Shown one piece after another: positions 56,374 through 64,000 of a stretch of DNA of 64,000 nt. The DNA is from Nisaea sp. (GTDB lineage Bacteria; Pseudomonadota; Alphaproteobacteria; Thalassobaculales; Thalassobaculaceae), in assembly GCF_017640745.1 (NCBI RefSeq), contig NZ_JAEPQA010000017.1, positions 1 through 64,000 of the forward strand. Direction: 5' to 3'. A program made the translations under genes and the position numbers. The notes beneath the pieces are model-generated. The model was given only the letters and a program-made list of their open reading frames with translations. It was not told the origin of the DNA and searched no databases. Within the stretch, counting starts at the first letter, position 1. Each line of letters opens with the position of its first letter.

Positions 56374-57885
56374 TCACGCGAGACGGCGCACCACGTCTTC
56401 GGGGTTGGGCGTGTCTTCCCCCTCTTTGGAGGGGCCGTCTGCCGCCGCGGCCGGTTTCCCTGGCGGAACGGGGGCCCGTTCCGGTGCCGGATCCGGCGCC
56501 GGTGCTTCGGCTGCGTCAATGTCGCCCACGATCAGCGCTGGCTCCGGCGCAACCGGTTCGGAGAACGCTTCCGGCGGCAGGCTGACGAGGGTCGAGACCC
56601 GGGGCGGCTGTTTCCAGGACAGGCTGGCGAAGTGCCCGCAATTGCCGCAGGACACGGTCCAGACCTCGGCGGTGGCGCCGCAGTCGGAACAGGTCCAGGC
56701 AGGATCGGGCGCAGCGGCGCCGGCGCGCTCAAGCAGGGCGCGGGCTTCGCTCGCATTGCCGCGTTCGGCCTGAGCCAGATAAGCCAGCAAACGGAAGACC
56801 GCGGCCCGTCGCTCCGGCACCGGCACGGCGTCCAGCGCCGTCCGGGCCTCGCCCCAGAGCTCTGCCGCGACCGCCGCCTCGGCAAGCGCGACCCGCCCGG
56901 TGGTGGTTTCCGTCCCGGTGCCGACGAGTTTCTGGATATGCTTGAAGCGCTGAGCCGGTGAATCTTCCGGCCAGAGATCCGCATAAAGTTTCGCGAAGCT
57001 CGGATGCGGCGCCTGTTGCCAGGCATCTTCCAGCAGTTTCTGCGCCTTCTTGATCCGCCCCTTGGAGGTCTCGGCCGCGGCCACGATCTTCACCGCCGGA
57101 GCGAATGCCGGCTCGACCTTGAGGGCGCGCTGCGCGAAATCGGCGGCCTCGCCAAGCTGGCCTTCAGCTTCCTTAAGGCGCGCGCGCTCCATGTCGATGG
57201 CGACGCGGTAGCGTTTGGCTTCACTTTCCGGAATGAGATCGCGGCGTACCGCATCGAAAAGGGTCTTCTGCGCCTCGTCCCAATCTTCCGCCTCGGTTTC
57301 GAGCGTGAAGAGGGTGCGGGCGGCAAAGGCGGAGTCCGGCCGCAGGTTCCGGGCCTTCCGGGCCAGCGGGAGCGCGGTTTCCCGGTCTTCCGAATCAAGG
57401 GCCTGGCGCAGCTTGCCGATAAGGCCGACAAACTTGGTCTCGGGGCTTTCCGTCAGCTCGTCGAAATAGCGGCCCGCGGCATCGCTGTCGCCGCCGAGCG
57501 CCGCCGCCTGGGCGGACAGCAGGCGGGTCTTGGCGGGATCATCAAGCAGTCTTTCCGCCCGGCGCGCCTGCTTGCGGGCCTCTTCGGCGTCTCCCGCCGC
57601 GATCGCGGCCATGCCGAGGCTGAGCGCGTTCACCCCGTCGTCCCGGCGGCGCGCCGCGCGTCGGTCCAGAAATCCGCCGGGTAGACCGAGCAGACCACGC
57701 ACCAGACGATAGGCGATAAGCAGCAGGTAGAGTGCGCCCAGCAGAACCAGCAGGGCGACGCCGAAATAGGTATCGATCCGGTAGCCGAGCCACTCAACGG
57801 TGAGCCGTCCCGGATTATCGGCAAGCTGGATCGAGGCGAAGACCAGCGCGCCGACGAGGATGAAAAATCCGAAGATCCTGAACAT
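56374..57885 (-). CDS. HemY-family heme biosynthesis-associated membrane TPR protein
   Basis: The protein has 503 residues from ATG 57885. Two N-terminal membrane helices (IFGFFILVGALVFASIQLA; GVALLVLLGALYLLLIAY) precede TPR repeats over ~100-400. A C-terminal zinc-ribbon-like CSDC...CGNC follows at ~415-435, then a Pro/Ala-rich tail. It is the last gene of the hemC-hemD-Mic60-hemY order, 4 nt after the Mic60-like gene. Its biochemical role is not settled; the HemY name reflects conserved association with heme genes and is distinct from the HemY oxidase of Gram-positives. Confidence 0.88.
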   Translation of the reverse strand: MFRIFGFFILVGALVFASIQLADNPGRLTVEWLGYRIDTYFGVALLVLLGALYLLLIAYRLVRGLLGLPGGFLDRRAARRRDDGVNALSLGMAAIAAGDAEEARKQARRAERLLDDPAKTRLLSAQAAALGGDSDAAGRYFDELTESPETKFVGLIGKLRQALDSEDRETALPLARKARNLRPDSAFAARTLFTLETEAEDWDEAQKTLFDAVRRDLIPESEAKRYRVAIDMERARLKEAEGQLGEAADFAQRALKVEPAFAPAVKIVAAAETSKGRIKKAQKLLEDAWQQAPHPSFAKLYADLWPEDSPAQRFKHIQKLVGTGTETTTGRVALAEAAVAAELWGEARTALDAVPVPERRAAVFRLLAYLAQAERGNASEARALLERAGAAAPDPAWTCSDCGATAEVWTVSCGNCGHFASLSWKQPPRVSTLVSLPPEAFSEPVAPEPALIVGDIDAAEAPAPDPAPERAPVPPGKPAAAADGPSKEGEDTPNPEDVVRRLA

Positions 57886-57889
57886 GGCG

Positions 57890-59302
57890 CTATCCAGCCT
57901 TCGCGACGGAGGAAAGCGCGGCGCCACGGAGCTTCGAGACCGCGTCGTCGACCGTGAGGCGGGCCTTCGCCGCAGCGATCCAGTCAGCTGCGCGATCCGC
58001 GGGCGGACCGCTGAGTTCCTCGAGCGCAGAAAGGGCGCCGGAGAGATCGCCGGCATCCAGCGCGGTTTCGGCGCGCACCAGAATGGCATCGACGCTGGGG
58101 CCATCGGCGACGTCCGTGCGGCGCACCGTCACCAGAGCGGCCATCGTATTCAGGGTCTTGCCGACAAGGCCCTCGTCGCTTCCCGCAATTTTCGCCTGCG
58201 TCACGGCCTTCGCCATGCCGTCGAAGCGTTCCGTAAGCGCGGCGATCGTCTGCACCCCGCCGCTGTGACCTTCGAGAGTCTCGACTGCCGCCATGACTGC
58301 CGGGTCTCCGTCGGTGGTCAGATCCTTTACGGCGCCAAGCTGACCGGCGAAAGACGCGGAGGTGACAGTCACGGCTTCCAACTGGCCGACCGCGAGCAGC
58401 AGCAGCCCGGCCCGCTCCCGTTCGGGCGCGCGCTTTTCAGCAAGCTGGCGGACCGCGGAGAGTTCGGCTTCGAGGCTGGCAATACGTTCTCCGGCGCCGC
58501 TCTCGGCCGTTTCGATGCGGCTGGCCACGGCATTGAGGTCTGACGGGGAAACTTTCTCCTGCGCTTCCAGGACGACGATCCGCTCGCGCAATGCGCCGAT
58601 GGTACCGAGCAGCGCTTCGTTGACTGCGGAACCGCCTCCGCCGGCGCTATCGACGGCGACGGCCTGCCGTGCCGCGAGTTCGTCGATCCGGGCCTGCAGG
58701 GCCTCGATCTGGGCTTTCAGTCCGTCTTCCGCTTCGGACGGCCCCTCGGAGCCGGCCGTGAGGGCGCCGACGGCGTTAGACGCCTCGCCCGCGGCCTGCG
58801 CCGCTGCGTCGGCGGCGGCCCGGGCCGCCTGCAGGTCCTGCGTCAGAGTTGCGACCTCTGCCTCGAGTGCGACCACGCGGTCGGCAAGTATCGTCAACGG
58901 ATCCGCTTCCGCCACCGGTTGCTCCGCCCCGGCGGCAGGTTCCGCGGTCTGTTGCGGCGCCGGTTCGCCCGGCGTCCCGCGCAGGAAGGCGATGGCATTC
59001 TCGACGACGGCGTAAAAGCTGTTCTGCGGCACTTCGGGCACGGTAACCGGAAGACCGTTTTCCTCGACGAATTCCTCGGCATGGTTCTGCCAGAGCGGGT
59101 AGAGCGCCGCTGCGACGCCGCCGGAGAGAAGCAGTAGGACAACAAGAATCCCGATCACCTTCGTCCGCGAGGAGAACACCGCTTTCGGTGTGAGGTTCTC
59201 GGCCGGCTCGGCATCGATCACCGTCGCATCCTCTACGTCTTTCAACGTCTCCACGGCCTCCTTGTCGGAGAGTCCGCCGGTATCGCTCTTTGGATCGCTC
59301 AT
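57890..59302 (-). CDS. Mic60/mitofilin-like membrane protein (COG4223 type)
   Basis: The protein has 470 residues from ATG 59302, preceded by gagg. One membrane segment at ~48-70 (VIGILVVLLLLSGGVAAALYPLW) is followed by a long coiled-coil/heptad region at ~130-310 (LQAARAAADAAAQAAGEA, LKAQIEALQARIDEL). A C-terminal helical domain (GDLSGALSALEELSG, ADWIAAAKARLTVDDAV) looks mitofilin-like. In alphaproteobacteria this Mic60 homologue sits between hemD and hemY, as here. The mitochondrial relative shapes cristae, and bacterial versions deform membranes and bind outer-membrane partners. Confidence 0.87.
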   Translation of the reverse strand: MSDPKSDTGGLSDKEAVETLKDVEDATVIDAEPAENLTPKAVFSSRTKVIGILVVLLLLSGGVAAALYPLWQNHAEEFVEENGLPVTVPEVPQNSFYAVVENAIAFLRGTPGEPAPQQTAEPAAGAEQPVAEADPLTILADRVVALEAEVATLTQDLQAARAAADAAAQAAGEASNAVGALTAGSEGPSEAEDGLKAQIEALQARIDELAARQAVAVDSAGGGGSAVNEALLGTIGALRERIVVLEAQEKVSPSDLNAVASRIETAESGAGERIASLEAELSAVRQLAEKRAPERERAGLLLLAVGQLEAVTVTSASFAGQLGAVKDLTTDGDPAVMAAVETLEGHSGGVQTIAALTERFDGMAKAVTQAKIAGSDEGLVGKTLNTMAALVTVRRTDVADGPSVDAILVRAETALDAGDLSGALSALEELSGPPADRAADWIAAAKARLTVDDAVSKLRGAALSSVAKAG

Positions 59303-59404
59303 CGCCTCAGGTCTTTCCAGTTCCACGACACGGGTCGCGTTGCATCCCGTTCAGGCTCCGCTGCCATCGAAGCATCTAGGCGCAGCGGAATCAGCAAATT
59401 TTTT

Positions 59405-60127
59405 TCAGTCGTCTTTGTTACATAGGGCGGTCAACAGCCCGAGTAAGTCCATCTTTGTCGGCCGCTCCGCGACCCGGACCGCGCTCCACGGAAGCGCTGC
59501 GACGCTCCCGGCCACGGCCTCGCTGAGACAGAAAGCCGTCATCCCCTCACAGCATGCCGTGAGGTCCGCGTTCCCGACAAGGGAGACGAAGCTGCGGCCG
59601 GTTTTCGGCGAAAAGAACAGCACGCCGTCCAGCGTCCCGTCGCGCAGCGCGGTCTCGGCTTCTCGCGGAAGTCCGGTTGCGGGCACGCTTCTGTAAGCGA
59701 CGATGCGTCGCAGATCGAATCCGCGCGCCCGTAGCGTCCCTTCAACGTCCCCGGCGACCTCCTCGGCACAGACAAAAGCGAGCGGGCCTCCATCCGGTTC
59801 CATCCGCCGGCCAATCAACTCGACAAGCGCCGCCGCATCGCCGGCCGCGCTTTCCACGGTCTCGAATCCCCGCTGGCGAAGGCGTTCGGCCGTGGCATCG
59901 CCCACCGCGTAAACCGGAACGGAGCGCTCCTGGGTGTAGCGGACCAGCGCTTCGGCGCCGTTGCGGCTGGTTACGATGAATGCAGCGGGCCGGAGCGCGG
60001 GATCCGGTTTCGGGTCGAGGAAGGTGCAGGACAGCATCGGGGCGAGCACGCTTTCGATTCCCACAGCGGCCAGGTCTTCCGCCAGGGCCCGTGCATCCTC
60101 AACCGCTCGCGTGATGAGGACGCGCAC
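59405..60127 (-). CDS. hemD: Uroporphyrinogen-III synthase
   Basis: The protein has 240 residues. A GTG start at 60127 lies 5 nt after the hemC stop; sequence before it in this frame is antisense to hemC. HemD-fold features are MRVLITRAVEDA, FIVTSRNGAEAL, VYAVGDATAERL, VAYRS and GVLFFSPKTGRSF. It closes and rearranges hydroxymethylbilane to uroporphyrinogen III. The sequence is usually poorly conserved, but the gene order fixes the call. Confidence 0.92.
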   Translation of the reverse strand: MRVLITRAVEDARALAEDLAAVGIESVLAPMLSCTFLDPKPDPALRPAAFIVTSRNGAEALVRYTQERSVPVYAVGDATAERLRQRGFETVESAAGDAAALVELIGRRMEPDGGPLAFVCAEEVAGDVEGTLRARGFDLRRIVAYRSVPATGLPREAETALRDGTLDGVLFFSPKTGRSFVSLVGNADLTACCEGMTAFCLSEAVAGSVAALPWSAVRVAERPTKMDLLGLLTALCNKDD

Positions 60128-60132
60128 GACGG

Positions 60133-61089
60133 TCAGACCTTGTAGCCGGGGCCTGCCTGCGCGATCAGATCCTCGCCGACGAGTTCCCCAAGCGTCTCGG
60201 GGGCGTCTGCCGGTCCGGTCGCCTCGGCGGACCAGAGCGCGGAGCCGTCGAGCGCGGCAAGCTGGCCGCGCAGGCGGAGCATGCCGCCGCCGATCAGTTC
60301 CGCAAGTCCGGCGATCGGTGTGCGGCACGACCCGTCGAGGCGTGCAAGCATGGCCCGTTCGGCCTTGACCCGCGTCTCGCTCTCGGCGTCATTGATCCCG
60401 CGGGCCCAGTCGAAGATCCGCTTGTCGCCCGGCGTATTTCCGATCCGGCACTGGATGCCGATCGCGCCCTGGGACACCGCCGGGAGCATTTCTTCCGGTT
60501 CCAGAACCCGGGTCGCGCGGTCGCCGAGGCCAAGACGGGAGAGGCCGGCGATCGCCAGAAGTGTCGCGTCGCACTCGCCTTCGGCCAGCTTGCGCAGCCG
60601 TGTCTCGACATTGCCGCGGAAAAGGACGGTCTTGAAATCCGGCCGCCTGCTGAGGAGCTGTGCCGCCCGGCGCACGGATGCGGTGCCGATCACCGCGCCT
60701 TCGGGAAGGTCCTCGATACGCTCCGCCTTGAACGAGATCAGCGCATCGCGAGGGTCCTCACGGGGCAGGATCGCGGCGAGTTCGGTGCCTTCGGTCAGGA
60801 AGGTCTCGACATCCTTCAGGGAATGCACGGCGATGTCGATCCGGCACTCCAGAAGAGCTGCCTCGATCTCCTTCATGAACAGGCCTTTGCCGCCGATTTC
60901 GGCCAGCGCGCGGTCCTGTACCCGGTCGCCGGTGGTCTTGATCTCGACAATCTCGACCGCACCCTCAGGCGCCAGTTCCGGGAAGGTTTCACCAAGCCGG
61001 CGCTTGGTCTCGTAGGCCTGGGCGAGCGCGAGTTTGGAGCCGCGCGTGCCGAGGCGGATCAGAGCGTTTGCTTTCGACTGGTCTTCCAT
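60133..61089 (-). CDS. hemC: Porphobilinogen deaminase (hydroxymethylbilane synthase)
   Basis: The protein has 318 residues from ATG 61089. It has [43 protein letters not shown], and the dipyrromethane cofactor Cys in DGSCRTPI. It polymerises four porphobilinogens. It is the first gene of the heme/Mic60/hemY operon and is divergent from tsaD. Confidence 0.96.
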   Translation of the reverse strand: MEDQSKANALIRLGTRGSKLALAQAYETKRRLGETFPELAPEGAVEIVEIKTTGDRVQDRALAEIGGKGLFMKEIEAALLECRIDIAVHSLKDVETFLTEGTELAAILPREDPRDALISFKAERIEDLPEGAVIGTASVRRAAQLLSRRPDFKTVLFRGNVETRLRKLAEGECDATLLAIAGLSRLGLGDRATRVLEPEEMLPAVSQGAIGIQCRIGNTPGDKRIFDWARGINDAESETRVKAERAMLARLDGSCRTPIAGLAELIGGGMLRLRGQLAALDGSALWSAEATGPADAPETLGELVGEDLIAQAGPGYKV

Positions 61090-61114
61090 GGGCGGACTGT
61101 GTAGACCGGAGCGC
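61090..61114. promoter_or_regulatory. Very short divergent gap between hemC and tsaD
   Basis: Only 25 bp separate the two start codons. Promoters for both genes must lie inside the opposing coding sequences, overlap, or drive leaderless or antisense-overlapping mRNAs. No box is assigned. Confidence 0.5.
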
Positions 61115-62203
61115 ATGGCATTGGAAGAGCAAAGAGAAATTGGCGGGAACCCGCTGGTGCTCGGGATCGAGACCAGCTGCGACGAGACCGCGGCTGCCGT
61201 CGTCGACGGCTCCGGGCGGATCCATGCCAATGTGGTCTTCACGCAGATCGAGGATCATGCGCCTTTCGGCGGCGTGGTCCCGGAGATCGCCGCGCGTGCC
61301 CATCTCGACCATCTCCGTCCGGTGATTGACCGCGCGCTCAAGGAGGCCGGTATCGGCTTCGACGCGCTCGACGCGGTCGCCGCGACCGGCGGGCCCGGGC
61401 TGATCGGCGGCGTGCTGGTCGGCACCATGACGGCGAAGGCCATCGCGATGGCGCGCGGTATTCCTTATCTCGCGGTCAATCATCTCGAAGCTCATGCGCT
61501 GACCGCCCGGCTGACCGACCATGTGCCCTTTCCCTACCTACTGCTCCTCGTTTCCGGCGGTCATTGCCAGCTCATCGCCGTCGAGGGGCTTGGAAAGTAC
61601 CGCCGTCTCGGGACGACGATCGACGATGCGGTCGGCGAGGCCTTCGACAAGACCGCGAAGCTGCTCGGCATGGGCTATCCCGGCGGTCCCGAGCTCGAGA
61701 AAGCCGCGGAGACGGGCAACCTGGACCGCTTCGAGCTTCCGCGGCCGATGGTCGGCAAGCCAGGCTGCGACTTTTCCTTCTCCGGTCTGAAGACGGCGGT
61801 CCGGCAGAAGGTCTCTGCGCTTGGCGACCCATCTGAGCAGGACATCGCGGACATTGCCGCCGCGTTCCAGCACGCGGTTGCCGCAAGCCTCGTAAATCGT
61901 TGCCGCAACGCGATCCAGGTGTTTTCCGAAACGCACGGGGGCGGACATGCGCTGGTTGTCGCCGGCGGGGTCGCCGCGAACAAACATCTCCGCGCCGCCC
62001 TCTCGGAACTGGCGATGAAGAGCGGGATGGAATTCGTCGCGCCGCCGATCGGGCTCTGCACAGACAACGCTGCCATGGTCGCCTGGGCCGGGATCGAACG
62101 GCTGCGTGCCGGAGAAAGCGACCCGCTCAGTTTCGCGCCGCGCCCGCGCTGGCCGCTCGATCCGGGTGCGCCGAAGGCGATCGGCGCCGGAGTGAAGGCA
62201 TGA
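61115..62203 (+). CDS. tsaD: tRNA N6-threonylcarbamoyladenosine synthase subunit TsaD
   Basis: The protein has 362 residues from ATG 61115. It has [16 protein letters not shown], the metal-binding HLEAH pair, [33 protein letters not shown] (written at ~172-193) and [13 protein letters not shown]. It makes the t6A37 modification of ANN-decoding tRNAs. Its stop overlaps the gpsA start by ATGA. Confidence 0.96.
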   Translation: MALEEQREIGGNPLVLGIETSCDETAAAVVDGSGRIHANVVFTQIEDHAPFGGVVPEIAARAHLDHLRPVIDRALKEAGIGFDALDAVAATGGPGLIGGVLVGTMTAKAIAMARGIPYLAVNHLEAHALTARLTDHVPFPYLLLLVSGGHCQLIAVEGLGKYRRLGTTIDDAVGEAFDKTAKLLGMGYPGGPELEKAAETGNLDRFELPRPMVGKPGCDFSFSGLKTAVRQKVSALGDPSEQDIADIAAAFQHAVAASLVNRCRNAIQVFSETHGGGHALVVAGGVAANKHLRAALSELAMKSGMEFVAPPIGLCTDNAAMVAWAGIERLRAGESDPLSFAPRPRWPLDPGAPKAIGAGVKA

Positions 62204-63216
62204 AAATCGAGCGGATTGCCGTGCTCGGCGCCGGTGCCTGGGGTACCGCGCTCGCACTTGCGGCGTACAGAGCCGGCCGCGAGGTCACGCTCTGGGCTCG
62301 CCGGGCCGAACAGGCGGAGGAAATGCAGCGCCTCCGCGAAAACCGGGTCTACCTTCCGGGGGTCCGTCTGTCTGACCAGATCTCGGTTACGAGCGATCCT
62401 GCGACCGCAATCGACGGCGCAGACGCCCTGCTTCTGGTCGTCCCGGCACAGCATATGCGGGCCGCTCTCGCGGAATTCTCGATTCCAGCCGGTGTCCCGC
62501 TGATCTCCGCCGCCAAGGGGATCGAGAACGGCACCGACAAGACCATGAGCCAGGTCCTCGCGGAGCTGCTGCCGGACAATCCGGTCGCCGTTCTCTCCGG
62601 ACCGAGTTTCGCCGGTGAGGCCGCCGTGGGCAAGCCGACCGCTGTCACCCTCGCTGCTGCCGACAAGACATTGGCCCTGAAACTGGGAGAGGCCTTTGGC
62701 TCCGGCACTTTCCGGCCCTATGCCTCGACCGATCTCATCGGCGCCGAGGTCGGCGGCGCGGTGAAGAACGTGCTCGCCATCGCCGCCGGGATCGTCTCCG
62801 GTATGGAACTCGGAGAGAATGCCCGCGCCGCGCTGATCACCCGAGGCCTTGCCGAAGCGACCCGCTTTGCCGTCGCTCTGGGCGGCAGGCCGGAAACGCT
62901 GATGGGGCTCTCGGGGCTCGGCGACCTGGTGCTGACCTGCTCGAGTACGAGTTCGCGCAATTTCACCCTTGGCACAAGACTCGGCAAAGGCGAGGCGCTG
63001 GAGGAAATTCTCGGCGCCAGCCCGTCTGTCGTCGAGGGCGTGTTCACCGCCGCCGCCCTGCACCGCCGGGCCCGTGTCCTCTGCGTGGAAATGCCAATCG
63101 CAGAGGGCGTGGATGCGGTCTTGAACCGGGGCATCGATCCCGGCACGGTGGTGAAAGAGCTTCTCTCCCGGCCGATCGGCTGGGAGTTCGCGGACGCGGG
63201 ACCGTCCGCTTCCTGA
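62200..63216 (+). CDS. gpsA: NAD(P)H-dependent glycerol-3-phosphate dehydrogenase
   Basis: The protein has 338 residues from ATG 62200. It has [27 protein letters not shown], the catalytic Lys in [13 protein letters not shown], and the TSSRNF motif. It supplies sn-glycerol 3-phosphate for phospholipids. It is coupled to tsaD. Confidence 0.95.
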   Translation: MKIERIAVLGAGAWGTALALAAYRAGREVTLWARRAEQAEEMQRLRENRVYLPGVRLSDQISVTSDPATAIDGADALLLVVPAQHMRAALAEFSIPAGVPLISAAKGIENGTDKTMSQVLAELLPDNPVAVLSGPSFAGEAAVGKPTAVTLAAADKTLALKLGEAFGSGTFRPYASTDLIGAEVGGAVKNVLAIAAGIVSGMELGENARAALITRGLAEATRFAVALGGRPETLMGLSGLGDLVLTCSSTSSRNFTLGTRLGKGEALEEILGASPSVVEGVFTAAALHRRARVLCVEMPIAEGVDAVLNRGIDPGTVVKELLSRPIGWEFADAGPSAS

Positions 63217-63236
63217 CCTGCAAGGAGACTGATCAG

Positions 63237-63656
63237 ATGGCCTACTGGTTGTTCAAATCCGAGCCGAATACCTGGTCCTGGGATGATCAGGTCAAGAAAG
63301 GCGCGGTGGGCGAAGGCTGGGACGGGGTGCGGAACTACCAGGCCTCGAACAACATGAAGGCCATGAAGATCGGCGATCTCGGCTTCTTCTACCACTCGGT
63401 CAACGAGAAGCAGATCGTGGGCATTGTCGAAGTGATCGAGGAATACCACCCGGACCCGACCGACGCGAAAGGCCGCTTCGGGATGGTGACCATCAAGGCG
63501 GTGAAGCCGGTCGAGAAACCGGTGACCCTGGCGGACATCAAGGCGGACCCGCGGCTGGAGGATTTTGGCCTGGTGCGGCAGTCCCGGCTCTCCGTCGTCC
63601 CGGTCACGGCGGAGCAGTGGAAACTGATCCTCTCCATGGCCGGAACCAAGCTCTAG
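63237..63656 (+). CDS. EVE-domain protein
   Basis: The protein has 139 residues, 20 nt after gpsA with an aaggag site. The EVE (PUA-like) fold is recognised from YWLFKSEPNTWSWDD, GWDGVRNYQASNNM, GDLGFFYHS and VGIVEV. EVE/YTH-related proteins bind modified nucleobases. The order tsaD-gpsA-EVE is common in alphaproteobacteria. Confidence 0.9.
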   Translation: MAYWLFKSEPNTWSWDDQVKKGAVGEGWDGVRNYQASNNMKAMKIGDLGFFYHSVNEKQIVGIVEVIEEYHPDPTDAKGRFGMVTIKAVKPVEKPVTLADIKADPRLEDFGLVRQSRLSVVPVTAEQWKLILSMAGTKL

Positions 63657-63660
63657 AGAT

Positions 63661-64000
63661 CTAGGCTTCCTCTTCGTCCACCTCGGACGGCTCTACGATC
63701 CGCACCTCAGCCACGTCTTCCGGCCCGGCGCCCCTGGCGAACCGGGCCTTGTAGACGCTGACCCAGATCGTGATCGCGACGGTGCCGACCAGCGTCGGCC
63801 CGAGCCAGCGGACAAGCGGCGGCAACATGTCCATGTTGGTGACCATGAACGCCGTGACCGACGCGATGGTGCCGCCGAGCATGCGGATCATATGGGTGAA
63901 GAACCATCGCGTTGGCCCGACGCTCGCGGACCGGAACCGGCGCAGATCCAACAAGGCCATCAGCGCGCCGATGCTGCCGAGAATCATCAGAACCGGCGCC
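63661..64000 (-). CDS. Small membrane protein, 5' end cut by right edge
   Basis: The frame stays open to base 64000 (upstream codons Ala-Pro-Val-Leu before the ATG at 63987), so the start may lie outside. The visible ~112 residues hold about three hydrophobic segments (ILGSIGALMALL, MLGGTIASVTAFMV, LGPTLVGTVAITIWVSVY) and an acidic tail ending EVDEEEA. I do not recognise the family. It is convergent with the EVE gene (4-nt gap). Confidence 0.6.
   Translation of the reverse strand, partial: APVLMILGSIGALMALLDLRRFRSASVGPTRWFFTHMIRMLGGTIASVTAFMVTNMDMLPPLVRWLGPTLVGTVAITIWVSVYKARFARGAGPEDVAEVRIVEPSEVDEEEA

Overview
The window is high-GC DNA with dense, mostly operonic coding. It probably comes from an alphaproteobacterium of the Rhodospirillales type. 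The signs are the block hemY / Mic60-like / hemD / hemC set back to back with tsaD / gpsA / EVE-domain protein, an alphaproteobacterial moxR-DUF58-DUF4159 operon, and GalB/GalC/GalD-type ring-fission genes. This is inference from gene content; no rRNA, tRNA or other taxonomic marker is present.

Layout. (1) 1-13311: the 3' part of a nonribosomal peptide synthetase (NRPS) locus, cut by the left edge. The visible assembly line is ...T / C-A-T / C-A-T-T-C-A-T-TE over two synthetases. It is followed in the same direction by an HxE-type Fe(II)/2-oxoglutarate hydroxylase and a B12-type radical SAM enzyme that resembles RiPP C-methyltransferases. A phosphopantetheinyl transferase (14967-15665) lies just beyond. 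Between them sits a translationally coupled ParA-type ATPase / DUF697 membrane protein pair. (2) 15662-21356: an aromatic-acid lower pathway (oxidoreductase, PrpF-type tautomerase, RraA-type aldolase, type I extradiol dioxygenase, PIG-L-type hydratase) with a divergent LysR regulator that carries two helix-turn-helix domains. (3) 21363-28582: a dienelactone hydrolase-like protein, a divergent type II dehydroquinase, a DapA-family lyase, and a branched-chain-amino-acid-type ABC importer with fused permeases. (4) 28567-41171: a P2-type cation ATPase, an orphan histidine kinase with a small secreted neighbour, a LysE exporter, a D-threonine/3-hydroxyaspartate-type aldolase, a cysteine-synthase-like enzyme with a TAG-like glycosylase, a hydroxyisobutyrate-dehydrogenase/aldehyde-dehydrogenase pair, and a cytochrome b561.

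(5) About 41215-43600: a sharply AT-richer two-gene islet encoding an exported protein that resembles a duplicated trypsin-co-occurring domain 2 (Trypco2) and an exported trypsin-fold protease. It ends in its own terminator and is the strongest candidate for a little-described system in the window. (6) 43652-50432: the moxR operon. (7) 50515-53720: DUF1285, CoA pyrophosphatase, CCA-adding enzyme, and an MhpD-like hydratase. (8) 53732-64000: two uncharacterised proteins flanking hemF, then the heme/Mic60 operon, tsaD-gpsA-EVE, and a partial membrane protein at the right edge.

How the genes may work together. The visible NRPS modules would add an aliphatic-type residue (weak call), an Asn/Asp-like residue and a Phe-like residue. 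The adjacent HxE hydroxylase fits beta-hydroxylation of the Asn/Asp-like residue. The radical SAM enzyme could C-methylate the peptide, which would be unusual because its family normally acts on ribosomal peptides. No RiPP precursor gene was found beside it. I saw no CRISPR array, rRNA, tRNA or insertion sequence.
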